A stretch of DNA of 64,000 nt from EW11 sp035765635 (GCA_035765635.1 DASTWZ010000050.1:1-64000); one strand, 5' to 3'; numbered from the stretch's first letter, positions 18,647 to 27,692 are shown. The notes: generated by a model not told the origin, from the sequence alone. Translations and numbers: made by a program.

Positions 18647-18729
18647 CGGGCACTCTGCCCACTGACCGGCAGCTCGCAACTGCGGCCGAGCAGTTTGCGC
18701 GCGGCGGCAAATCGCGCACGCTGTGGCGC

Positions 18730-19395
18730 ATGAATTCTCCCCGCCCCGTTGTCCTGCTGGCCACCGCGCTCGCGCTCTGGAGCGTCGTCGCGCTTGGGTG
18801 CTCGAGCGCCTATTACAACACGATGGAAAAATTCGGCGTCGCCAAACGCCAGATCCTGGTCGATCGCGTGGCCGACGCCCGCAAGTCGCAGGAAGCCGCC
18901 AAAGAGCAATTCACCAGCGCGCTGGATAAGTTCATCGAGGTGACGAAGGTCGACACGGGCGACCTGAAGACCAAGTACGACCAGCTGAATCGCGAGTACA
19001 CCCGCAGCGACGATCGGGCCAAGGAAGTGCGCGCCCGCATCGCTTCGGTCGAGGACGTGGCCGACGCGCTCTTTCGCGAATGGAAAAAGGAGTTGAAGGA
19101 CTACAGCGACCAGAACCTCCGACGCGAAAGTGAACGCGAGTACGACCTCACGCGCCGCCGCTACGAGGAGTTGCTCGACACGATGCAGACCGCCGCGAAG
19201 CGCATGGACCCCATCCTGAGCAAATTCCACGACCAAGTACTCTTCGTGAAACACAATCTGAACGCCCGAGCGATCGCCGGCCTCAGCACCACCAGCCAAG
19301 GCCTGCAGGAAGACATCTCCCGCCTCATCGCCGACATGGAGCGCTCCATCAAAGACGCCGACGAGTTCATCCAGACGATGAAAGAAGACAAATGA
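18730..19395 (+). CDS. DUF2959 family lipoprotein
   Basis: The 221-aa product opens with a lipoprotein signal ending in VALGC (Cys24), followed by SSAYYNTMEKFGVAKRQILV, which is diagnostic for DUF2959. The rest is long alpha-helical coiled coil rich in Lys/Glu/Arg. The function of the family is unknown; a periplasmic, membrane-tethered helical rod is the reasonable picture. It is divergent from the NDH-like gene with an 83-bp gap. A family E hairpin starts at its stop codon. Confidence 0.87.
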   Translation: MNSPRPVVLLATALALWSVVALGCSSAYYNTMEKFGVAKRQILVDRVADARKSQEAAKEQFTSALDKFIEVTKVDTGDLKTKYDQLNREYTRSDDRAKEVRARIASVEDVADALFREWKKELKDYSDQNLRRESEREYDLTRRRYEELLDTMQTAAKRMDPILSKFHDQVLFVKHNLNARAIAGLSTTSQGLQEDISRLIADMERSIKDADEFIQTMKEDK

Positions 19396-19502
19396 TGAAT
19401 GAAGAAGGATGAGTGCAGAATGGGGAAGGCCTACGCTGGCTGTGTAGAGAGAGAAGACTTCCCGGTCTTTCCATTCCGCATTCTAACTTCTTCATTCTTC
19501 CT
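19394..19502. repeat. Family E hairpin repeat
   Basis: A left arm rich in GAATGAAGAAGG and GCAGAATGG motifs (19394-19428) is nearly complementary to a right arm with CCATTCCGCATTCTAACTTC and TTCATTCTTCC (19469-19502). The same motif string (AGAATGCAGAATGAAGAATG) sits inside family B copies at 1947-1967 and 16632-16652. It begins at the end of the DUF2959 gene. The rest of the gap to 19674 shows no gene. Confidence 0.75.
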
Positions 19503-19674
19503 TTGCCTTGCTTGCAGCCTGCAATCGACCGGGGGAAAACGATGCGTTTTGCAATTGTGCGGCTGCCGTTGGCGGCGGCTGTTCACCGGGCGGCGCGCCA
19601 TTTTACCTAGGGCGGGCGCTTTCTTGGAGAAGTTGGAACGGCCTGAGCTAAACGGGAGGCAACCTCTCGAAGTC

Positions 19675-20217
19675 ATGCAACCCAGCGCTGTTTTCGCTTC
19701 CGCTAACTCCCGCCTCCACGCCGACGTCATGGCCATCCGCCTCACCAAAGCCGGCGTGGCCACCTCGAAAATCTCGGCAATTTACCCAGAACGGCTGAAG
19801 CCCAACTGCGCGGATTGCTGGCTGAAAGGTCGCAAGACCGCCAAGCTCTTCGGCCACGAAAACGAAACCTTCGTCGCCGCCGGCCCTCTCGCCGCTGCCG
19901 TCTCACTCGAATCCGAGGCCGATCTCGTCCGCACGCTGCACGCGGCCGGGCTCTCGCTCGAAGACGCGCACGCCAGCGTCGAACGGCTCGGAAAAGATCA
20001 GATTCTGATCAGCGCCGAGGTTGCCACCGAGGAGGAACTCTCCGTCGCGTGGCACATGTTTTGTGAATTGCAGGCCGATGATATCGCCATCGCTGCGACC
20101 AAAAAAACTCCGCGCGCCACTCCGGCTCGGGGTTGGACGAAGACGGCGCCTCAGCGCAAGCGCCCCAAGCACACCGCCGCGCCGAGTCTCGCCATGGCGA
20201 TCGGTGCGAATGGATGA
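19675..20217 (+). CDS. Conserved hypothetical protein, soluble
   Basis: The 180-aa protein has no signal or membrane segment except a mildly hydrophobic AAGPLAAAVS patch. The N-terminal part (SRLHADVMAIRLTKAGVATS, then KISAIYPER) looks like a domain for two-strand/helix recognition seen in small proteins resembling general stress protein 17M; this is a weak resemblance. A CADC pair lies near residue 46. The C-terminus is a basic Lys/Arg/Thr/Pro tail. ATG at 19675 is favoured by a GGGAGG ribosome-binding site about 15 nt upstream; the frame upstream of it crosses the family E repeat. It is followed after 12 bp by a tiny membrane-protein gene. Confidence 0.65.
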   Translation: MQPSAVFASANSRLHADVMAIRLTKAGVATSKISAIYPERLKPNCADCWLKGRKTAKLFGHENETFVAAGPLAAAVSLESEADLVRTLHAAGLSLEDAHASVERLGKDQILISAEVATEEELSVAWHMFCELQADDIAIAATKKTPRATPARGWTKTAPQRKRPKHTAAPSLAMAIGANG

Positions 20218-20229
20218 TGAGGGCGCGTC

Positions 20230-20403
20230 ATGTTGGAGGTCCTTGCCACTGTCCTTCTCATCGCCTGGCTGCTCTGCCTGATGGCCGCATACACCTTCGG
20301 CGGCGCAGTGCACCTGCTGCTCGCCTTGGCGCTGATTTTCATCGCGATCCGACTGATTCGTCGGCCGAAGGACATGCACACGCACGACGTCTCGCGGCGG
20401 TGA
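20230..20403 (+). CDS. lmo0937-family small membrane protein
   Basis: A 57-aa frame from ATG 20230 to TGA 20401-20403 encodes two hydrophobic helices (MLEVLATVLLIAWLLCLMAA and HLLLALALIFIAIRLI) joined by YTFGGAV, then a basic and His-containing tail. This is the plan of the lmo0937 family, where a YTxGG turn joins two helices and LIRLI ends the second. The role is unknown; such genes often sit near stress or envelope genes. A GGAG-like signal is weak. It lies 12 bp after the preceding gene, so they are probably co-transcribed. Confidence 0.8.
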   Translation: MLEVLATVLLIAWLLCLMAAYTFGGAVHLLLALALIFIAIRLIRRPKDMHTHDVSRR

Positions 20404-20483
20404 CTCCCGGCGTTGGTTTGACTTCGCCTCGGATCGGAGCCCCCTAGCAAACGGGCTCCGTTGCCTGTGTTTCCCGGCTTCCG

Positions 20484-22664
20484 ATGCGACCAATCCATCC
20501 ACGCATCTACACCCATCTCGTCACGCTCTGGCTCGCCATGTCCGCGGGCGGGATCGTGCTCGGGATCGTCGTGTGGAAACGGCTCAATCAAAGCCTCGAC
20601 GCCTCACTCCGCGGCGCGACGTTTCGTATCGCGCTGCAAAATATCGACCGCAGTCTCGAGCGCGCACGCGCCTCGGCGCTGTCCTATTGTATTACCGGAG
20701 CGGATACAGACCTGGCCTTCTTCCGCGCGGACGAGGCGGAATTCAACTCGCGCTTCAACGATCTCGCGCAAGCCGCGCTGCAAAACCGGCGGCTGCAGCA
20801 GGACATCATCGACCTGCGCGCCGTATCCGCTGCTCAACTACAAGCGCTCGATCGCCAGGTCGCGTCCCGGCGCGAGGGCAATTCTGCCGCCACGAGCGCC
20901 GTCGCCGTGGCCGGACCGATCGATGAGAGCCGCGAACTGATGCAGCGTTCGCGCGAAATCTTCACGCGCCTCGAACACTACCCGCAGGATTTGCTCGCAA
21001 CCCATTCGACGGCGGCGCGCTTCGAACTGCAGCGCGCATTGTCCACCACCCTTGCCGCCGGCCTCTTTGGTTTGGGCGCAGGCGTGCTCGCTTTTTATCT
21101 GTCGCGGGTCGCGTTGCGCCAAGAGACGCAGAAACGCGAGCTCTCCGAACTCGCGCTGCGGGCCGAGCGCGCGTCGCAGGACAAGAGCACGTTTCTCGCG
21201 AACATGAGCCACGAAATTCGCACGCCGATGAACGCCATTCTTGGCTTCAGCGAGTTGCTCGCCGCGGAGCTTCCGCCGGGAGGTCGAAGCCGTGTTCATG
21301 CGCGCTCCATTTACGACGCCGCGCGCTCACTCCTGCAGTTGATCAACGACATTCTCGATCTCTCGAAAATCGAAGCGTCGATGCTCGAGCTTCATCTCGA
21401 GGCGGCAGACGTGCGGGACGTTGCCACCTTGCTTCAAACCGTCTTCGCCCAACAAGCCACCCGCAAGGGTCTGCGTTTCGACGTGATCGTCGCGCCCAAT
21501 TTGCCGCATGGCTTGATGATCGATCGCTCCCGCCTGCGGCAAATCCTGGTCAACCTCGTCGCAAACGCGGTGAAGTTCACGGAACACGGCGGCATCCGCG
21601 TGCAATTGCGCTGGGAACGCGACGACCCCGCGAGCAACAGCGGCACGTTGCTTTTCGAGGTGACCGATACCGGCGTGGGCATCCCGCCGGAAAAACGCGC
21701 GGAGATTTTTCAGCCGTTCGTGCAAGTGGACACGCGTCGCCCGATCGAGCAGCAGGGCACAGGCCTCGGCTTGAGCATCGTGCTCCGCCTCGTCGAGCGC
21801 ATGGGCGGCACCGTCCAAGTCGACAGCGAAATCGGCCAGGGATCCACTTTTCGGATACGCATTCCCGACGTCGCGATTTCCGAGCGTCCGCCCGCGCCGG
21901 AAGCGAATGCCGCCGACGAGGTCGTCGACTTCAACGATCTCGCGCCGGTCGACATTCTGGTCGTCGACGACAATTCGGTTAACCGCGATCTGTTGCGCAG
22001 CATTTTCGACGGCACACATCACACCGTGCGCTTCGCCACAAATGGCCGTGAAGCGGTAGACAGCGTGAGCGCGGCGAAGCCACAAATCGTCCTGATGGAT
22101 ATCCGCATGCCAGTGATGGATGGCCAAACCGCCCTCGCGGAGATTCGAAAAATTCCGGGCGCCGACACGCTGCCAATCATCGCCGTGACAGCCTCGAGCA
22201 TGGTCGAGGACGAGAGCCGCCTGCGCGGAACCTTTGCGGGGTATCTGCGAAAACCGTTCACCCGGACGATGCTGTTCAAACAAATGGCCGCGTTCCTCCC
22301 GCGGCGCGCGTCCGGCCCGCGGGCCTTGCCGGCCTTGCGTACTCAGGAAGCGGCGCAGCCCGCGCTCTGGCCCGAACTCGTGGCGCAGCTCCGGCGTCTT
22401 GAACGCACAGAATGGCCGAAGGTGCGCGACAGCGGCGCGATCACGGAAATCAAGGACTTCGCGCACACCCTGAACGTATTGGGCCGAACCAAAGCATGCC
22501 CTCGACTCGCCGAATTTGCGGAGATGCTGCAGACCGACGCCGATGCGTACGCCATCGTCAGGCTGGAGGATCGCTTGACTCATTTCCCGGCGTTAATCGA
22601 TGAGATCGAAGCGGCGATGAAACCGGTCGCCTCCGATGCGCGAACCAGCACTGTAGGGAAATGA
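20484..22664 (+). CDS. Membrane hybrid sensor histidine kinase
   Basis: The 726-aa protein has a first membrane helix at about 12-30, an extracytoplasmic helical region (about 32-185) resembling CHASE3, and a second helix at about 188-208. A HisKA domain follows with His243 in NMSHEIRTPMN, then an HATPase domain (NLVANAVKF, DTGVGIP, GTGLGLSI). A receiver follows with Asp539 in LMDIRMPVMDG, and an uncharacterised helical tail of about 100 residues that could be a degenerate Hpt. It should sense a periplasmic signal and pass phosphate to the two regulators encoded next, to which it is coupled by an ATGA overlap. Confidence 0.93.
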   Translation: MRPIHPRIYTHLVTLWLAMSAGGIVLGIVVWKRLNQSLDASLRGATFRIALQNIDRSLERARASALSYCITGADTDLAFFRADEAEFNSRFNDLAQAALQNRRLQQDIIDLRAVSAAQLQALDRQVASRREGNSAATSAVAVAGPIDESRELMQRSREIFTRLEHYPQDLLATHSTAARFELQRALSTTLAAGLFGLGAGVLAFYLSRVALRQETQKRELSELALRAERASQDKSTFLANMSHEIRTPMNAILGFSELLAAELPPGGRSRVHARSIYDAARSLLQLINDILDLSKIEASMLELHLEAADVRDVATLLQTVFAQQATRKGLRFDVIVAPNLPHGLMIDRSRLRQILVNLVANAVKFTEHGGIRVQLRWERDDPASNSGTLLFEVTDTGVGIPPEKRAEIFQPFVQVDTRRPIEQQGTGLGLSIVLRLVERMGGTVQVDSEIGQGSTFRIRIPDVAISERPPAPEANAADEVVDFNDLAPVDILVVDDNSVNRDLLRSIFDGTHHTVRFATNGREAVDSVSAAKPQIVLMDIRMPVMDGQTALAEIRKIPGADTLPIIAVTASSMVEDESRLRGTFAGYLRKPFTRTMLFKQMAAFLPRRASGPRALPALRTQEAAQPALWPELVAQLRRLERTEWPKVRDSGAITEIKDFAHTLNVLGRTKACPRLAEFAEMLQTDADAYAIVRLEDRLTHFPALIDEIEAAMKPVASDARTSTVGK

Positions 22665-23773
22665 TGGATACGAAGTCAGCCCGCATTCTCGTGGTGGACG
22701 ATCAGGAGGCGAACGTGCGCGTCGTCGGCAATATTCTCGGCGCGCTGGGCTTCACCATCGTCCCCGCGACCAGCGGCGAGCAAGCGCTGCGTCGCGTCGC
22801 CGCCAAAGCGCCCGACCTGGTTCTGCTCGATGTGTTGATGCCGGACATGGACGGCTTCGAAGTCTGCCGCCAGATCACCGAGCGAACGGCCGGCCTGGAA
22901 ATCCCAATCATCTTCTTGTCCGCGGCTGATGACAAACAGCTCATCGTGCGAGCGCTCGAAGGCGGCGGCGTGGATTATGTGACGAAGCCGTTCAACCCCG
23001 CCGAATTGATTTCACGCGTCCGCACGCATCTCGCGCTGAAGGCGGCGCGCGACAGCCTGCGCCAGCTCGCCGAGGACAAGGACGAGTTGCTCGGCATCCT
23101 CACGCACGATTTGAAAAACCATCTCGGCGGCATGCAGATGACCGCGCAATTGCTCCACGACCGCGCGGGCAAGGCCGACGACAAGATGCTCACGCGCATG
23201 TCGGGCAACATTCTCACGAGCACCGGCCAGATGCTGGCCTTCGTGAAACAATTTCTGGCCAACGCTTCGGCCGACCGCGGCCTCGCCATGAATATGGAGT
23301 GCGTCTGCCTGGCCAGCCTCGCCTCGAAGGTCACTCGCCAGTACGCCAATGCCGCGCAGCAAAAAGAGATTCGGCTGAACCTCGATGCGCCGGAAGGCAG
23401 CGCCTTCGTGCGGGCAGATCGCGCGGCCCTGGAACAAGTGCTCGATAACCTCATCTCGAATGCCGTGAAGTTTTCTCCTCCACAAAAAAATGTCTGGGTG
23501 CGCGTCGAGCCGGCGGACGACGCGTTTCAATGCGTGATTCGCGACGAAGGCCCCGGCTTCACGGAGGAGGACAAGCGCTCGATGTTCGTGCGTTATCGCC
23601 GCCTGAGCGCCAGGCCGACCGGTGGAGAGCCGTCGACTGGCCTCGGCCTGAGCATCGCGCGCAAGTTGCTCGACGCGATGGATGGCTCGATCGTTTGCGA
23701 AAGTGAAAACGGAAGCGGCGCAGCGTTCATTGTGCGTTTGCCCGCCGAATCTGCAGCCCCTCGGAACGCATGA
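22661..23773 (+). CDS. Receiver-histidine kinase fusion, cytoplasmic
   Basis: The 370-aa protein begins with a receiver domain (VVDDQEANVR; phospho-acceptor Asp57 in LLDVLMPDMDG; Lys in VTKPFNP). A kinase core follows with His149 in LTHDLKNHLGG and an ATPase domain (NLISNAVKFS, RDEGPGF, STGLGLSIA). There is no membrane segment. Such receiver-kinase proteins take phosphate from an upstream kinase and tune their own output. Its start overlaps the end of the hybrid kinase and its end overlaps the NtrC-type gene, so all three are likely one pathway. Confidence 0.92.
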   Translation: MMDTKSARILVVDDQEANVRVVGNILGALGFTIVPATSGEQALRRVAAKAPDLVLLDVLMPDMDGFEVCRQITERTAGLEIPIIFLSAADDKQLIVRALEGGGVDYVTKPFNPAELISRVRTHLALKAARDSLRQLAEDKDELLGILTHDLKNHLGGMQMTAQLLHDRAGKADDKMLTRMSGNILTSTGQMLAFVKQFLANASADRGLAMNMECVCLASLASKVTRQYANAAQQKEIRLNLDAPEGSAFVRADRAALEQVLDNLISNAVKFSPPQKNVWVRVEPADDAFQCVIRDEGPGFTEEDKRSMFVRYRRLSARPTGGEPSTGLGLSIARKLLDAMDGSIVCESENGSGAAFIVRLPAESAAPRNA

Positions 23774-25134
23774 ATTTTCTGGTAATCGACGACGACCGCG
23801 TTTTCCGCGAGGCAACCTGCCTCCTGATCGAGGACGAGGGACACTACGCGGAGAGCGCCGCCAATAGCGAAGTCGCGCTGTCGTGTCTGCGTGAGGACTC
23901 ATTCGACGCGGCCTTGCTCGACCTGAATCTCGGGCGCGAAAACGGCCTGACGCTGCTGCCACAGATTTTGAAAGCGCGGCCGAATCTGCCCGTGGTGATG
24001 TTTTCCGCGCAAGGCTCGGTGAAGACAGCCGTGCAAGCGCTGCACCTGGGCGCGGTGGATTTTTTGGAGAAGCCTTTTACGCGAGAGCAGTTTCACGCCG
24101 TGATCGCGCGTCTGCAGCGCTTCACCCAGATGGGTCGCCAGATCGAACAGCTCAAGCAGGAGGTCGAAGAGAAACAGGCGAACGCGATCGAGCCGATGTT
24201 CGACTTCGACACACCGGCGATGAAGAAGGTGATGGACGTGCTCGTGCGCGCCGCAAAGACGCCCGCCTCGGTGCTCATTCTCGGCGAAAGCGGCACCGGC
24301 AAGAGTGTAGCGGCGCGAGCACTACACGACCACAGTTTGCTGGCGGACAAACCGTTCGTGACCGTGAGCTGTCCGTCGCTTTCCCGCGAGTTGCTCGAAA
24401 GCCAGCTCTTCGGCCATGTGCGCGGCGCGTTCACCGGCGCGATGAAAGACACCTGGGGCAAAGTGAAAGCCGCGGCGGGCGGCACGCTGTTTCTCGATGA
24501 GATCGGCGATTTGCCGCTGGAGATTCAGCCGAAGCTCCTGCGCCTCCTGCAGGAGCGCGAATACGAACGCGTCGGCGAAACGGTCACGCGGAAGGCCGAC
24601 GTGCGCATCGTGGCCGCCACGAATCGCGACCTGAAACAACGCGTGGCGGACGGAGCATTTCGCGAAGATCTTTTCTATCGGCTGAACGTGATCACGGTGG
24701 AAATGCCGCCGTTGCGCGCGCGATCGAACGATCTGCTGAAATTCGCCGAGCACTACATGAAGCATTTCGCCGGGCAGATCGGTCGGACGCTGACCGGCTT
24801 CACGCCGGACGCGGCCAACGCGCTGCTGCTCTACGGCTGGCCGGGAAATCTCCGTGAGCTGCGCAACGCGATCGAACGTTCCGCAATCCTGGCGCAAGGC
24901 CCGCAAATCGCAGCGGCCGATTTGCCTTCGAACGTCCGCGGCGACGGCGACGGAAAAATCGCCCTTGGAGAAGACGGTCCCCGCATCGGCGCGCCACTCT
25001 CCTTAGATCAAATCGAAGAAGCCCACATCCGAGGCGTCCTCAGCCACGCCCCCAGCCTAATCGAAGCCGCCCAAACCCTCGGCATCGACCAAGCCACCCT
25101 CTACCGCAAAAGAAAAAAATACGGCATGGCGTAG
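23770..25134 (+). CDS. Sigma-54-dependent response regulator (NtrC family)
   Basis: The 454-aa protein has the full NtrC plan. The receiver has Asp51 in LLDLNLGREN. The AAA+ domain has Walker A GESGTGKS from residue 172, the sigma-54 contact loop GAFTGA from residue 219, Walker B LFLDEIGDLP, and the arginine-finger region. A Fis-type helix-turn-helix at the C-terminus ends in AAQTLGIDQATLYRKRKKYG. When phosphorylated it should form a ring that opens promoters held by sigma-54 polymerase. It ends the three-gene operon. A family A hairpin follows 17 bp after its stop. I found no clear -24/-12 promoter in this window, so its targets are unknown. Confidence 0.96.
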   Translation: MNFLVIDDDRVFREATCLLIEDEGHYAESAANSEVALSCLREDSFDAALLDLNLGRENGLTLLPQILKARPNLPVVMFSAQGSVKTAVQALHLGAVDFLEKPFTREQFHAVIARLQRFTQMGRQIEQLKQEVEEKQANAIEPMFDFDTPAMKKVMDVLVRAAKTPASVLILGESGTGKSVAARALHDHSLLADKPFVTVSCPSLSRELLESQLFGHVRGAFTGAMKDTWGKVKAAAGGTLFLDEIGDLPLEIQPKLLRLLQEREYERVGETVTRKADVRIVAATNRDLKQRVADGAFREDLFYRLNVITVEMPPLRARSNDLLKFAEHYMKHFAGQIGRTLTGFTPDAANALLLYGWPGNLRELRNAIERSAILAQGPQIAAADLPSNVRGDGDGKIALGEDGPRIGAPLSLDQIEEAHIRGVLSHAPSLIEAAQTLGIDQATLYRKRKKYGMA

Positions 25135-25151
25135 CCCAGGAAGGCTTCAAA

Positions 25152-25330
25152 TTTTTGCCCACGAATCACACGAAGGGCACGAAAATCGATCCACGGAAAA
25201 TTTCTCCCACGGAAAACACATAAACGAATTCCGAATTTCACTTCCGTGTTTTCCGTGCATTCCGTGGGAAACACTTCTGTGGATCGACGTTTGAGTTTCG
25301 TGCCCTTCGTGTGATTCGTGGGCAAAAAAA
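25152..25330. repeat. Family A hairpin, copy 1 (convergent gap)
   Basis: Outer arms are GCCCACGAATCACACGAAGG (from 25157) and its complement ending GTGATTCGTGGGC at 25323. Three 9-nt units (CACGAATCA, CACGAAGGG, CACGAAAAT) form the outer arm. Inner arms use CCACGGAAAACAC (25207-25219) against CTTCCGTGTTTTCCGTG (25241-25257). A TCGATCCAC/GTGGATCGA pair links them. A T-run precedes and an A-run follows. It fills the gap between the NtrC-type gene and the convergent ATPase gene. Confidence 0.92.
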
Positions 25331-25331
25331 A

Positions 25332-26825
25332 TCACCGGACGAAAACCTTCGGTGGGGAATACGCGCTAAAGTAAGGGCCGGTGCGACTGAAGAGCAGACG
25401 CCAACGCATCGATGGACTGGCGAGTTCGTGGAACCAGTGCGGGACTTCGCCGCGGTCGTTTAATGGAGTGAAACGCAGAATGCGGTGACGGCCGTTGGCG
25501 TGACAAAATACCGCGGTGAACTTCGGGAGTTTGCGCAGTTGATAGGGTTCGACGAAGTGCGCGACTTCTTCGGTGAACGAAGAGCTGCGGCGTCCGTCTC
25601 CATCTCTTGAATACGTGCGCTTTCGCCGCAGGCCTTTGCCGATGAATTTTGCGGACTCTTCCGCACAATCCTCGTCCGCCGCCTGCAGAATGATGCGGTT
25701 GCGCAAGTTTCCCAGGATCGGGTTCGCCTGCTCCTTGCCTCCGAGCGCCTTTTCGATCTGCCCCCGAAACTGCGTGGAAATCACGGTCGTGACGCCGTAC
25801 TGGCGCAGGATGTCCACGTCTCCGTCGACCGGCAGAATGAAGCGCTGCGCCTCATCCTGCCAGATCACCATCAGATTATAGGCGCGCTCATTCGGCCTGC
25901 GTGATCGCGCATGCGCATAAGCCAGCACTTTCAGCAGCGCGCAAATATAGCGGCGCTCGATCGCGTAGTGCTGCGGCAATGACACGCAAAGTATCTTGCC
26001 TTCATCCACCGCGCCGATGCTGAACGTCTGGTCCTCCGCTCCGAAGACTTCGTGCAGCGCATCATCCGCGAACCAGCGCAGGTAATTCGTGATCGTGCCC
26101 TTCACGCCTTCGAGCTGCTCCGGCGCGCGCACGCCCCAGTAACGTTTCGCAAAATGCTCGAGCGCCTCGACCAGGACCGCCGGAGGAGTCACGCCGCGAA
26201 AATCCGGCACGAGCGCGGCCTCGGCATCCGCGACCAGCAGAGGCACACGCTGCCGCAGCAGATGCTCGAAATCATCCTGGCTCGTGAGAATCCGATACAC
26301 ATCCCGCAACGTGGGCGCGACCCACTCTCCCGCCGGCACGGCCAGCGCTCGCTGCCACTCACGGAGGCCGCGAAACAAATCGATCGCCGCGCCGATGTGC
26401 AGCCCCGCCTGCGTCTTGAAAAATCCTTTGTCCTCCTTCCCCGCAGCCACGGCCTCCGCGACCATCAGAATTGCATCGACGTATTGCGACGTTCGCACGC
26501 GTTCGTCGCCCAGCAGATTCATGCGAAATTTCGGCGGCGTCTTCGCGCTGGACGGACTCGCGCGTATCCGCAATTCCACGACATCCCGCCCACGTCCATA
26601 ACGCCCGAGCAACGGCACGACCTCGTCGACGAAAAAACTCTTCTCGTCGATGAACAAGCCGCCCCAGCTTTTCTGCGAGCGACAGAGCAGATGCATCAGC
26701 AGCTTCAACGCTTCTGTTTTCCCACTCCCCGTCGCCCCCGAAATATACCAACCGCGACAAAAATCGTCGCGCGTCCACGCCAAATCCGCGATGCGAAGCA
26801 CCGGTCCCGCTCCCGAAGTTTTCAT
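25332..26825 (-). CDS. Orphan type IV coupling protein-like (TraD/VirD4-type) ATPase
   Basis: The 497-aa protein has Walker A GATGSGKT at residues 30-37, right after GWYISG. FIDEKSFF follows, and the Walker B-like stretch is MVIWQDEAQRFILP, after which VTTVISTQFRGQ and LGNLRNRIIL match the TraG/VirD4-TraD/HerA family. These proteins form DNA-pumping hexamers. No N-terminal membrane helices are present, unlike usual coupling proteins. No relaxase, mating-pair or integrase genes lie nearby, so transfer function cannot be claimed. It may be a remnant of an integrated element or a housekeeping HerA-like pump. Its stop is 2 bp from a family A hairpin. Confidence 0.75.
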   Translation of the reverse strand: MKTSGAGPVLRIADLAWTRDDFCRGWYISGATGSGKTEALKLLMHLLCRSQKSWGGLFIDEKSFFVDEVVPLLGRYGRGRDVVELRIRASPSSAKTPPKFRMNLLGDERVRTSQYVDAILMVAEAVAAGKEDKGFFKTQAGLHIGAAIDLFRGLREWQRALAVPAGEWVAPTLRDVYRILTSQDDFEHLLRQRVPLLVADAEAALVPDFRGVTPPAVLVEALEHFAKRYWGVRAPEQLEGVKGTITNYLRWFADDALHEVFGAEDQTFSIGAVDEGKILCVSLPQHYAIERRYICALLKVLAYAHARSRRPNERAYNLMVIWQDEAQRFILPVDGDVDILRQYGVTTVISTQFRGQIEKALGGKEQANPILGNLRNRIILQAADEDCAEESAKFIGKGLRRKRTYSRDGDGRRSSSFTEEVAHFVEPYQLRKLPKFTAVFCHANGRHRILRFTPLNDRGEVPHWFHELASPSMRWRLLFSRTGPYFSAYSPPKVFVR

Positions 26826-26982
26826 CCTTCGAGACCACTTCGGAAGACGGATTCGTTGTCAATGTTTCAATACTACGCTTGTGCCACGCAGCCCGTGCCG
26901 CCGAATTGCCTGCTTCACGAAGCCGGAACTTGCGCCGAGAAACGCGGCCCTGAAACTGAGCCTTCAGCTCAGCTCTGCCGCC

Positions 26983-27453
26983 ATGTGGAAAAAAGTCTTT
27001 CTCGTCTTCATCGCGTTGTTCATCGCCGCTCAATTCATTCGCACGCCGAAGAACGAGGGTCTGCCGATGATGGGCAACGACCTCTTTCAATTGCACTCGG
27101 CGCCGGTCGCGGTGCGCAGCGCGATTCAGAATTCGTGCTATGACTGCCACTCGAATCACACGCGTTACCCCTGGTATGCCGAGATCCAGCCGGTCTCATG
27201 GTGGCTCGGCCAGCACGTCACCGAGGGCAAAGAGCACCTGAATTTTTCCGAGTTCGGTCATCTCGAGCCACGCCGTGCCGCGAGAAAGCTCGAAGACTCG
27301 ATCGAGCAAATCGAAGACGACGCCATGCCTCTCCCTTCCTATCTCTGGCAGCACCGCAGCGCCCGCCTGACCGACGACCAGAAAAAAGCCGTCAACGAGT
27401 GGCTCGAAAACCTGGAACTCTCCCTCCGCCCCGAAGGCGAAAAAGCCGAGTAG
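26983..27453 (+). CDS. Haem-binding domain protein (c-type, membrane-anchored)
   Basis: The 156-aa protein begins with a hydrophobic segment (KKVFLVFIALFIAAQFI) that is an uncleaved anchor or signal. One CYDCH haem c site occupies residues 52-56, followed by SNHTRYPWYAEIQPVSWWL, the typical sequence of the haem_bd family. It would hold one covalent haem in the periplasm; its electron partners are unknown. The start ATG 26983 directly precedes the signal segment. A short CTGAGC/GCTCAG hairpin lies at 26956-26972. It is divergent from the ATPase gene and convergent with the next gene across a family B hairpin. Confidence 0.87.
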   Translation: MWKKVFLVFIALFIAAQFIRTPKNEGLPMMGNDLFQLHSAPVAVRSAIQNSCYDCHSNHTRYPWYAEIQPVSWWLGQHVTEGKEHLNFSEFGHLEPRRAARKLEDSIEQIEDDAMPLPSYLWQHRSARLTDDQKKAVNEWLENLELSLRPEGEKAE

Positions 27454-27471
27454 GTCGGACCTTTTTTTAGC

Positions 27472-27676
27472 CGCAAAGAGGCGCGATAAGGACGCAAAGA
27501 GGATTTTAGGTCGGCGACGTTGTTGGCATCTTCTACACCAGAAATCGGTTGGTGTATTGGTTTGTAACTCCAAACCAAAATACCAGACCGCGGCCGAGCG
27601 AGGAATGTCTGAGTCGCGTAGGCTTAACAAAAATCCTCTTCGCGATTTTTTTGAGCCTCTTTGCGGCTAAAAAAAA
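27472..27676. repeat. Family B hairpin, copy 3 (short form, convergent gap)
   Basis: It begins TTTTTTTAGCCGCAAAGAGG at 27472 and ends GCCTCTTTGCGGCTAAAAAA by 27676. Between these, GACGCAAAGAGGATTTT pairs with AAAATCCTCTTCGC, and the core GGTTTGTAACTCCAAACC (27560-27577) is itself a small palindrome. It lacks the 119-bp segment present in copies 1 and 2, so it is a minimal version of the same element. Confidence 0.9.
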
Positions 27677-27692
27677 GCCGCGAAACATTCCC

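Noticed and set aside
17048..18733. 614-aa plus-strand frame from 16889 opposite the NDH-like gene
   Set aside because: The minus-strand frame carries clear FAD and NAD motifs; the plus-strand one has no recognisable domain and starts in a family B repeat.
25152..25330. Family A hairpin as a standard bidirectional intrinsic terminator
   Set aside because: The runs are U before and A after the stem in either reading direction, the opposite of a terminator U-tract, and the stem is far longer than needed. A role in mRNA ends remains possible.
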